NCBI GenBank assembly: GCA_937873345.1
Contig: CALMRL010000214.1
Location: 1-6,598, forward strand
From: an uncultured Beijerinckiaceae bacterium
GTDB taxonomy: Bacteria > Pseudomonadota > Alphaproteobacteria > Rhizobiales > Beijerinckiaceae
Direction of reading: 5' to 3'
Length of the DNA stretch: 6,598 nucleotides
A model generated the notes under the pieces. The model had not been told where the DNA came from. It searched no databases and saw nothing but the letters and a program-made list of their open reading frames with translations. Position 1 is the first letter of the stretch, and the number at the start of each line of letters is the position of its first letter. Made by a program: the position numbers and the translations under genes. This document shows, in pieces, positions 1 to 5,286 of this stretch.

Positions 1-382
1 GGTCGCGCAGCAGCCGGGCGCAGCGCGCCAGCAGCGCGGGGCCGGACGAGGAGCCCGGGCCGTCGGGCAGCAGCGCCAGGCAGACGAGGTCGACGGGGCG
101 CTCGTCCACCGCCTCGAAGGCGAGGGGCGTGAGGAGCCTCAGCAGCAGCACCAGCGGCTCGCGCAGGTCGGCCAGCCGGGCGTGCGGCAGCGCCACGCCC
201 TCTCCGATCCGCGTCGAGCCGAGCGCCTCGCGATGCGCGAGCGCGGCTAGCACGGAGGCGCGGTCGAGGCCGAGGCGATCCGCGGCCCTCGCCGCAAGGT
301 CGCCGAGGCAGGCGCGCTTGTCGGCGTAGCGGTGCTCGACGAGGCAGCAGTCAGCAGGCAGCTCGAGGCAGGGCTCGCCCAT
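1..382 (-). CDS. PTS EIIA-type (PtsN/EIIA-Ntr-like) regulatory protein, C-terminus beyond window
   Basis: The 127 visible residues match the fructose/mannitol-type PTS EIIA fold. The phosphorylation-site signature is clear: GSTRIGEGVALPHAR at residues 55-69, with His67 in the position of the phosphoacceptor (compare GSTGIGNGIAIPHGK in E. coli PtsN). The family is about 150 residues long, so roughly the last 25 lie beyond the left edge. Such proteins take a phosphoryl group from NPr/HPr and act mostly as cytoplasmic regulators; E. coli EIIA-Ntr in its unphosphorylated form binds KdpD and stimulates its kinase. The ATG shares one base with the kdpE stop (TGATG), there is no strong Shine-Dalgarno, and the gene is therefore probably translated by coupling as the third gene of kdpD-kdpE-EIIA. 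The fragment has six cysteines (5, 12, 13, 25, 101, 121), four of them near the N-terminus. Family assignment is firm; a dedicated role on KdpD is inferred. A separate canonical ptsN could exist elsewhere in the genome. Confidence 0.88.
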   Translation of the reverse strand, partial: MGEPCLELPADCCLVEHRYADKRACLGDLAARAADRLGLDRASVLAALAHREALGSTRIGEGVALPHARLADLREPLVLLLRLLTPLAFEAVDERPVDLVCLALLPDGPGSSSGPALLARCARLLRD

Positions 383-1101
383 CACGCGTCCGGCGCGCGC
401 AGGCGGTAGCCGACGCCGACCTCGGTGGCGATGAAGCTCGGCTGGTCAGGAGTGCGCTCGATCTTCTGCCGCAGCTGGCGCACGTAGACGCGCAGCTGCT
501 GCGGATCGGTGGTGGCGCCCCACACCTTGCGCAGGAGGAAGGCGTGGGTCAGCACCTTGCCGGCGTTGAGCACGAGGAGGCGGAGCAGGTCGTACTCCTT
601 GGGCGACAGCTTCACCTCGGCGCCATCGAGCCTGACGATGCGGCGCACGAGGTCGACGCTCAGGCCGTCGACGAGGAACACCGGCCGCGCGCCCTCCACC
701 GCCAAGCCGTGGCGCAGCGCCGTGCGGATGCGGGCGACGAGCTCGTTCATGCCGAAGGGCTTGGTGACGTAGTCGTCGGCGCCCCCATCGAAGGCGCGCA
801 CCTTGCCCGCCTCGTCGTCGCGCGACGACAGGATCACCACCGGCGTGGCGTCGCCGCGTCCGCGAAGGTGGGCGAGAACGTCGAGCCCGTTGCCGTCGGG
901 CAGGCCGAGGTCGAGCACCACGAGGTCCACCTTCTCCCGGGCCTCGCCCGGCTCGCCCGGCGCCAGCGCGGCCAGCGCCTCGGCGGTGCCGGCGGCCTCG
1001 GCGACGTCGAAGCCCTGCGTGGCGAGACCGGTACGCAGGAGGCGGCGGATCGGCGGCTCGTCATCGACCACGAGAATGCGGGGGCGGAGGCTCATCGTCA
1101 T
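382..1101 (-). CDS. kdpE: KdpE, OmpR-family response regulator of the Kdp system
   Basis: This 239-residue cytoplasmic protein receives a phosphoryl group from KdpD and activates kdp operon transcription. The receiver domain (about residues 7-127) has the acidic pair Asp13-Asp14, phosphoacceptor Asp64 in VVLDLGLPDGNG, Ser92 in ILSSRDDE and Lys114 in YVTKPF. The C-terminal winged-helix DNA-binding domain (about 139-236) carries LSPKEYDLLRLL, the recognition-helix region LRVYVRQLRQKIE and the terminal GVGYRL. It is somewhat longer than E. coli KdpE (225), partly because of a charged insertion before the phosphoacceptor strand (about residues 47-57). The start ATG overlaps the kdpD stop in an ATGA arrangement, which suggests translational coupling; a second in-frame ATG two codons later is a possible alternative. 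The same reading frame stays open far upstream across kdpD, but that stretch has no domain sense. KdpE rather than another OmpR regulator is assigned by sequence similarity and by direct linkage to kdpD. Confidence 0.95.
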   Translation of the reverse strand: MTMSLRPRILVVDDEPPIRRLLRTGLATQGFDVAEAAGTAEALAALAPGEPGEAREKVDLVVLDLGLPDGNGLDVLAHLRGRGDATPVVILSSRDDEAGKVRAFDGGADDYVTKPFGMNELVARIRTALRHGLAVEGARPVFLVDGLSVDLVRRIVRLDGAEVKLSPKEYDLLRLLVLNAGKVLTHAFLLRKVWGATTDPQQLRVYVRQLRQKIERTPDQPSFIATEVGVGYRLRAPDA

Positions 1102-3830
1102 GAGATAGGCACGCTTTCGGCCGGCAGCGGCAGGCGCAGCGTCAGCACGGCGCCGCTGCGGTCCAAGCGGTTGCCGGCGTTGAGCGTTCCGCCCATCGCT
1201 TCGACGAAGCCGCGCGAGATGGCGAGCCCGAGCCCCGTACCGGGCCGCACCCCGTCGCCGCGGTGCACCCGATGGAATTTCTCGAACACGGCTTCCATCT
1301 CGCCGGGCGGGATACCCGGGCCCTCGTCCAGCACCTCGACGCGCAGGCTTCCTCCCTCGCGGAGCATGCGCACGGCGACGGCGGTGCCAGGCTCGCCGTA
1401 TTTCGCGGCATTGTCGAGGATGTTGAACAGGGCCTGCTCGAACAGCACGGGATCGAGCATGGCTGGCGGCAGGTCGGGGGTGATCTCGGCGATCGTGCGG
1501 CGCCCCGCGAGCATCGGCGCCGCCCGGCGCAGCGCCGCGCCGACGATCTCGCCGGCGTCGACCAGCTGCAGATTGGGCACCACCGCGCCCGATTCGAGCC
1601 GCGTCATGTCCAGCAGGTTGGCGATGAAGCGGTTCAGCCGCTCGGCCTCCTCGACAACCGTGCCGTTGAGGCCGGCGCGGCCCTCCTCGTCGAGGTCGGC
1701 CCCGAAGTCGCGGATCGTCGTCGCCGCGCCGAGGATCGAGGCGAGCGGCGTGCGCAGGTCGTGGGAGATCGAGGTGAGCAGCGCCTGGCGCAGCTTGTCG
1801 GTCTCGGCGACGCGTCGCGCCCGATCGAGGTCGCCGACGAGGTTCACCCGTTCGATCGCCAAGGCGCTCTGGTCGAGCAGCGCGTCGAACAGCCTGTGCT
1901 GCTCCGGTGCCAGCAGCGCGCCGCTGCCGTCGCCCGATCCGCCGCCGTCCAGGCGCACCTCGTCCAGACCTGTTTCGTCCAGGCCCGCCTCGTCCAAGCC
2001 TACGACGCCGATGCGGTCCCGGTTGGTGCGCATCGGCGCGAAGTAGCGCCGGGCGCCGGGCAGCGTGTCGGCGCCGCGTCCGGCCGGAGTGCTGCGCTCC
2101 CAGGTCCACTGCGCGGCGGCGAGGTCGGCATCGGCCAGCTCGTCCTCCGGGGGATAGCCGGCCCGCACGTCGAGCCGGCCGTGCTCGTCGGGCAGCAGCA
2201 TGACGACGTTGACCTTCAGCATCGAGGCGATCTGGTAGGCGGTGGCCCAGAGCACGTCGTCGACGCCGACGCAGCTCGCGAGCTTGCGCGAGAAGGAGTA
2301 CAGCGCCTCGGTGGTCCGTGCCCGCCCCGCCGCGATCGTCGCCTGCGCCCGCACCCGCGCGGTCAGGTTCGAGACCAGCACGGCGACGAGCGTGAAGAAG
2401 AACAGCGCCGCGACGTTGGCCGGGTCCGCGATGGTGAAGGTGTAGAGCGGCGGCAGGAAGAAGAAATTGTAGGCGAGCGTCGACAGGAACACGGCGAAGA
2501 GGGAGGCCGTGAGCCCCAGCGTGATCGCCGCACCGACCACCGCCATCAGGAAGACGAGGTCGATGTTCTGCAGGCCGAGCAGCGGCTGCATCGCCTCCGC
2601 GGCGCCGAGCGCCCCCGCCACCAGCGCCGCCGCCCCGGCGTAGGGCGAGAGGCGGAACGCCGGGCGCTCGACCCGCTTGCGCTTCGCGGCGCCCTCGGGC
2701 ACGGCGATGACATGGACGCTGATGTCGCCGGCTCGGCGGACCATCTCGAACACCACGGAGCCACGCAGCGCCTCGAACCAGCGCGAGCGCCTCGCCTTGC
2801 CCAGGATGATCTGCGTGACGTTGTTGGCGCGGGCGTAGTCGAGCACGTCGTCGGCGACGCGACGCCCGCCGCCGGGTATCGTCACCGTCTCGAGCCCCAG
2901 GCCGCCGGCGAACTTCATGGCCTCCGCGATGCCGTCGCGTTCCGCCTCGCCGGCTTCGGTCTCGACGTGGATCGCGGTCACCGGCGCGTGCAGCCTGTCG
3001 GCGACGCGCTTGGCGTGGCGGATCAGCCCGGCGGGATCGACGCCGCTGCCGACGCACACCAGCACCCGCTCGCCGGCCGCCCAGGGACCGGAGATGGCGT
3101 TGAGCTGCATGTGGGCGAGCAGCTGCGCGTCGACCCGCTGCGCGGTGCGGCGCAAGGCAAGCTCGCGCAGAGCGGTGAGGTTGCCGGGCGAGAAGAAGTT
3201 GGCGAGCGCCCGCTCGGCCTGGCGCGGCACGTAGACCTTGCCCTCCCGCAGGCGCTGGATCAGGTCCTCGGGGGCGAGGTCGATCGCCTCGATGTCGTCG
3301 GCGCGGTCGAGGATGCGGTCGGGCACGGTCTCGCGCACCCGGATGCGGGTGATCTGCGCCACCACCGTGTTCAGGCTCTCGACGTGCTGGACGTTCAAGG
3401 TCGTGTAGACGTCGATGCCGGCGTCGAGCAGCTCCTCGACGTCGTTGTAGCGCTTGGGGTGGCGGGAGCCATCGGCGTTGGTGTGGGCGAGCTCGTCGAC
3501 GAGCGCGAGTCGTGGCGTCCGCGCCAGCACCGCGTCGAGGTCCATCTCCTCCACGGCGCGCCCCTTGTATTCGAGGGCGCGGCGCGGAACGGTCTCGATC
3601 CCGTCGAGCATCGCCTGCGTCTCGGCGCGGCCGTGCGTCTCGACGACCGCGGCGGCGACATCGACGCCCTCGTGCAGGCGCAGCCTCGCCGCTTCCAGCA
3701 TCGCATAGGTCTTGCCGACGCCCGGCGCCGCGCCGAGGAAGATCTTGAGGCGGCCGGGGCGGTGCCCGATCCGCCGGTCGGCACCGGGCGCCAGCTCCGC
3801 GACCATTCCGCTCATCCGGCCGCCCTCCAT
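1098..3830 (-). CDS. kdpD: KdpD, potassium/turgor sensor histidine kinase
   Basis: This 910-residue inner-membrane kinase (E. coli 894) phosphorylates KdpE when potassium is limiting. Domains in order: the N-terminal KdpD domain with Walker A GAAPGVGKT (33-41) and Walker B-like LALVDELAHTN (108-118); a universal stress protein-like domain (about 254-378); four closely packed membrane segments (about 397-414, 421-441, 443-464, 471-490); an arginine-containing stretch LTARVRAQ after the fourth; a GAF-like region (about 505-660); and the kinase core. The kinase core has H-box SISHDLRTPL with His690, N-box FNILDNAAKYG (802-812), G1 DEGPGIP (835-841), FEKFHR and G2 GTGLGLAI. All catalytic boxes look intact. 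The GAF-like region contains a four-unit pentapeptide repeat (609-628), described separately. The start at 3830 is preceded by GGGAGG at 7 bases; ATG at 3815 (GGAGG at 8 bases) is nearly as good and would shorten the protein by five residues. The frame stays open to 4043 but the extra residues do not look like protein. The gene overlaps kdpE by 4 bases. Confidence 0.96.
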   Translation of the reverse strand: MEGGRMSGMVAELAPGADRRIGHRPGRLKIFLGAAPGVGKTYAMLEAARLRLHEGVDVAAAVVETHGRAETQAMLDGIETVPRRALEYKGRAVEEMDLDAVLARTPRLALVDELAHTNADGSRHPKRYNDVEELLDAGIDVYTTLNVQHVESLNTVVAQITRIRVRETVPDRILDRADDIEAIDLAPEDLIQRLREGKVYVPRQAERALANFFSPGNLTALRELALRRTAQRVDAQLLAHMQLNAISGPWAAGERVLVCVGSGVDPAGLIRHAKRVADRLHAPVTAIHVETEAGEAERDGIAEAMKFAGGLGLETVTIPGGGRRVADDVLDYARANNVTQIILGKARRSRWFEALRGSVVFEMVRRAGDISVHVIAVPEGAAKRKRVERPAFRLSPYAGAAALVAGALGAAEAMQPLLGLQNIDLVFLMAVVGAAITLGLTASLFAVFLSTLAYNFFFLPPLYTFTIADPANVAALFFFTLVAVLVSNLTARVRAQATIAAGRARTTEALYSFSRKLASCVGVDDVLWATAYQIASMLKVNVVMLLPDEHGRLDVRAGYPPEDELADADLAAAQWTWERSTPAGRGADTLPGARRYFAPMRTNRDRIGVVGLDEAGLDETGLDEVRLDGGGSGDGSGALLAPEQHRLFDALLDQSALAIERVNLVGDLDRARRVAETDKLRQALLTSISHDLRTPLASILGAATTIRDFGADLDEEGRAGLNGTVVEEAERLNRFIANLLDMTRLESGAVVPNLQLVDAGEIVGAALRRAAPMLAGRRTIAEITPDLPPAMLDPVLFEQALFNILDNAAKYGEPGTAVAVRMLREGGSLRVEVLDEGPGIPPGEMEAVFEKFHRVHRGDGVRPGTGLGLAISRGFVEAMGGTLNAGNRLDRSGAVLTLRLPLPAESVPIS
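1947..2006. repeat. Four-unit 15-bp tandem repeat inside kdpD
   Basis: Four successive 15-base units start at 1947, 1962, 1977 and 1992, each beginning with GTCCA on the plus strand. Read on the coding strand they give VVGLD, EAGLD, ETGLD and EVRLD (KdpD residues 609-628), followed by a Gly/Ser-rich stretch GGGSGDGSG. The leftmost and rightmost units are the most diverged. The repeat keeps the kdpD frame and lies in what should be a surface loop of the GAF-like region, so it looks like a local in-frame expansion rather than a separate element. Confidence 0.85.
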
Positions 3831-3837
3831 CCGTCCG

Positions 3838-3843
3838 CCTCCC
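3838..3843 (-). promoter_or_regulatory. Ribosome binding site supporting the kdpD start at 3830
   Basis: On the minus strand GGGAGG lies 7 bases before the ATG at 3830. A second Shine-Dalgarno-like GGAGG (3828-3824) lies 8 bases before the ATG at 3815. The two cannot be separated by sequence alone; I chose the upstream start because its core is longer. A third ATG at 3806 has only a weak site. Confidence 0.5.
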
Positions 3844-3933
3844 GACCGGCCAACTTCCGGACCGCTCAGCCTCCATGGCGCCGCCGCCCGTCGCCGTTCC
3901 CGCCGACCCTGCTCGCCGCAGCCGGCGGGATCA

Positions 3934-3979
3934 ACCGGGATCGGCGGCGGATGGCACTTGCCCCGCCGCCGATCCCGGT
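3934..3979. repeat. Perfect 17-bp inverted repeat (strong hairpin) upstream of kdpD
   Basis: The arm ACCGGGATCGGCGGCGG (3934-3950) is matched exactly by its reverse complement at 3963-3979, with 12 bases between. Inside the gap, GGC (3953-3955) can pair with GCC (3960-3962), leaving an AT bulge and a 4-base loop ACTT. No T-run follows on either strand, so it does not look like a classical intrinsic terminator. It lies 104 bases before the kdpD start and 130 bases before the HD-GYP start. It may fold in the kdpD leader RNA, bind a protein as DNA, or be a copy of a dispersed palindromic repeat. Confidence 0.85.
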
Positions 3980-3999
3980 GGGCGACCCTGCAGCAATTT

Positions 4000-4013
4000 G
4001 TCCGACAGCGGAC
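4000..4013. promoter_or_regulatory. Short inverted repeat, possible operator
   Basis: GTCCG (4000-4004) and CGGAC (4009-4013) form a perfect 5-4-5 inverted repeat at the left edge of the A/T-richer part of the divergent region. The position suits a regulator site, but five-base arms are common by chance in GC-rich DNA and I cannot name a regulator. Confidence 0.25.
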
Positions 4014-4032
4014 TATCAAGGGGTATGTTCCA

Positions 4033-4062
4033 GTTACATCCATCGATTTAGGGTCGCAGCAA
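4033..4062 (-). promoter_or_regulatory. Candidate sigma-70-type promoter toward kdpD
   Basis: On the minus strand TTGCTG (4062-4057) is followed after 18 bases by TGTAAC (4038-4033). This resembles the loose -35/-10 pattern of alphaproteobacterial housekeeping promoters. It would start a kdpD transcript near 4025 with a leader of almost 200 bases that includes the hairpin at 3934-3979. The match is weak and other placements are possible. Confidence 0.2.
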
Positions 4063-4066
4063 TGAC

Positions 4067-4077
4067 GTTACGGTAAC
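4067..4077. promoter_or_regulatory. Palindrome GTTACGGTAAC, possible operator
   Basis: This is an exact 11-base palindrome (GTTAC, one central base, GTAAC) in the A/T-richer divergent region, 32 bases before the HD-GYP ATG. A further GTTAC half-site stands at 4033-4037, 34 bases away, close to three turns of DNA. The spacing would suit a dimeric regulator acting on one or both divergent genes. No known regulator is recognised. The palindrome also carries the TAA (4074-4076) that closes the HD-GYP frame upstream. Confidence 0.35.
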
Positions 4078-4109
4078 AGCCGCTCCTGACCGACTATCCC
4101 ACTCAGCCG

Positions 4110-5216
4110 ATGCATTCTCCCGTCCGCGCCGCCGGCACCCTGCTGATCACGGATGACCGCGACGATGCAGCGCTCGCGCTCTTCCCCGACACGCTCATCC
4201 TTGGCGTCTCAGCGATGCCACCGGCACACGCCTCGGCCGTGGTGTGCCACGTCGCGCTCGCCGCCTCCGATGCGGTCGATGCCTTGGAGACGGCGCTCGC
4301 GGCCTGCCGTCGCCGGCCGGACACGCCGCTGATCTTCGTTCTGCGCGACGACGATCCGCTGTCCTACGCCGTCGCCAACGGCCTGGGCGCGACGCGCATC
4401 CTTGCCGCCGACCGGGCCGGCTCCGATTGGACGAGGCGTCTCGACCTTGCCTCCTCGACCTTTGCGGCCAAGCGGAGCGCGGCGACGCCTGCCGGCGGGG
4501 CCGAGGCGGCGGTCGACACCTCGACGGAGGCGGAGGCGGCGGCAGCCGTGCTCGCCAGCCTGTTCGCCGCGGTGACGCGGCGCGCGCCGGTCGCGATGGC
4601 CGACGTCGAGCGAGGCGCCACCGCGGTGCTCCGCGGCATCCGCGACGACCTCCTCGGCTGGATCGACGTGGTCCGACGCTACGACGACTCGACCTATCAG
4701 CACTGCCTGCTGGTCGCCGGCTTCTGCGCGGCCCTGTCCGAGCGGATCGGCTTCTCCGGCACGCGGCAGCACCTCCTGGTGCAGGCGGCGCTGCTGCACG
4801 ACATCGGCAAGGCGCGGGTGCCGCTCGCCCTGCTCAACAAACCGGGCGCCCTCACGCCGGCCGAGGCGACGGTGGTGCGGCGCCATCCCACCGACGGCTA
4901 CTACATGCTTGCCGCACAGGGCGACATCCCTGCCGTGATCCGCGAGGTGGTGCTGCACCACCACGAACTGCTCGATGGCACCGGCTACCCCCACGGGCTG
5001 CGGGGGGCGCGGATCTCCGAGGAGGTTCGCCTGTCCACGGTGTGCGACGTCTACGCCGCCCTGGTCGAGCGGCGCCCGTATCGCCAGCCGATGGCGTCGC
5101 GGGCCGCCTTCGACATCCTGGTGGGGATGGGCGGGAAGCTCGACACCATGCTCGTCGCGGCGCTGAGCGAGATGCTGGAGATGCCGCGCGCCGCGAGACT
5201 GGCGGGAGCCTGCTGA
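4110..5216 (+). CDS. HD-GYP domain protein, probable cyclic-di-GMP phosphodiesterase with degenerate receiver-like N-terminus
   Basis: The C-terminal half of this 368-residue protein is an HD-GYP domain, a metal-dependent hydrolase that degrades cyclic-di-GMP. The expected ligands are present: His198, His230-Asp231 in HDIGK, Lys234, His259, His284-His285, then DGTGYP with GYP at 292-294, and Asp313 in CDVYAALVERRPYR, so it looks active. Residues 8 to about 105 have an alternating strand/helix pattern like a receiver domain (LLITDD, AVVCHVAL, PLIFVL, ATRILAAD), but no aspartate is evident at the phosphoacceptor place, which reads CHVALAAS. An Ala-rich linker (about 115-160) joins the halves. 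No signal peptide or membrane segment is visible, so it should be cytoplasmic. An in-frame TAA at 4074-4076 limits the start; ATG 4110 is the first, though without an obvious Shine-Dalgarno, and ATG 4215 would cut the receiver-like part. The gene is divergent from kdpD and convergent with kdpC. The HD-GYP assignment is firm; its substrate and link to potassium are inferred. Confidence 0.9.
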   Translation: MHSPVRAAGTLLITDDRDDAALALFPDTLILGVSAMPPAHASAVVCHVALAASDAVDALETALAACRRRPDTPLIFVLRDDDPLSYAVANGLGATRILAADRAGSDWTRRLDLASSTFAAKRSAATPAGGAEAAVDTSTEAEAAAAVLASLFAAVTRRAPVAMADVERGATAVLRGIRDDLLGWIDVVRRYDDSTYQHCLLVAGFCAALSERIGFSGTRQHLLVQAALLHDIGKARVPLALLNKPGALTPAEATVVRRHPTDGYYMLAAQGDIPAVIREVVLHHHELLDGTGYPHGLRGARISEEVRLSTVCDVYAALVERRPYRQPMASRAAFDILVGMGGKLDTMLVAALSEMLEMPRAARLAGAC

Positions 5217-5253
5217 GGCGTCGGCGCGGGATGCCACGCGAAGTCGGCGCCCC

Positions 5254-5271
5254 GGCCCGGCACTCCGGGTC
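5254..5271. terminator. Weak hairpin in the convergent gap, possible terminator
   Basis: GGCCCGG (5254-5260) pairs with CCGGGTC (5265-5271), with one G-U pair on the plus-strand RNA and a 4-base loop CACT. It sits between the ends of the HD-GYP gene and kdpC, where termination is needed for both strands. No T-run follows on either strand, so this may be part of a factor-dependent end or mere GC-rich self-complementarity. Confidence 0.25.
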
Positions 5272-5286
5272 CCCGGCCGCGCTTGC

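Larger units (their letters stand above)
3831..4109. promoter_or_regulatory. Divergent intergenic region between kdpD and the HD-GYP gene
   Basis: These 279 bases separate two genes transcribed away from each other and must contain both 5' control regions, unless kdpD is transcribed by another route. The part next to kdpD (3831 to about 3985) is very GC-rich and holds the long inverted repeat at 3934-3979. The part from about 3990 to 4080 is clearly richer in A and T, as expected for promoters, and holds the short palindromes at 4000-4013 and 4067-4077 and the 8-base direct repeat GCAGCAAT at 3990-3997 and 4056-4063. I see no convincing small gene here; open frames that cross it are extensions of kdpD shadows and lack protein-like sequence. 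Confidence 0.6.

Noticed and set aside
2690..3080. KdpD stress-protein-like domain as a cyclic-di-AMP sensor, as in Staphylococcus aureus
   Set aside because: The FTAxY-type binding motif is not visible; the equivalent place reads APVTAIHV. Proteobacteria generally lack this nucleotide.
382..3876. Single 1164-codon minus-strand frame that appears to fuse a long protein to KdpE
   Set aside because: Only the last part (KdpE) is protein-like. The upstream part is the out-of-frame shadow of kdpD, dominated by Arg and Ala, and the ATGA overlap gives a natural KdpE start.
3831..4043. KdpD starting further upstream, up to 4043
   Set aside because: The frame is open, but the added 71 residues do not resemble the KdpD N-terminus, and two good ribosome binding sites lie close to the conserved domain.
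1263..4076. Very long plus-strand open frame (937 codons) antisense to kdpD
   Set aside because: It is the GC-rich shadow of kdpD. Its translation is rich in Arg, Gly, His and Glu without any domain, whereas the minus strand gives a full KdpD with all motifs.
5254..5271. Strong intrinsic terminator between the HD-GYP gene and kdpC
   Set aside because: The stem is short and there is no T-run on either strand, so it is listed only as a weak candidate.
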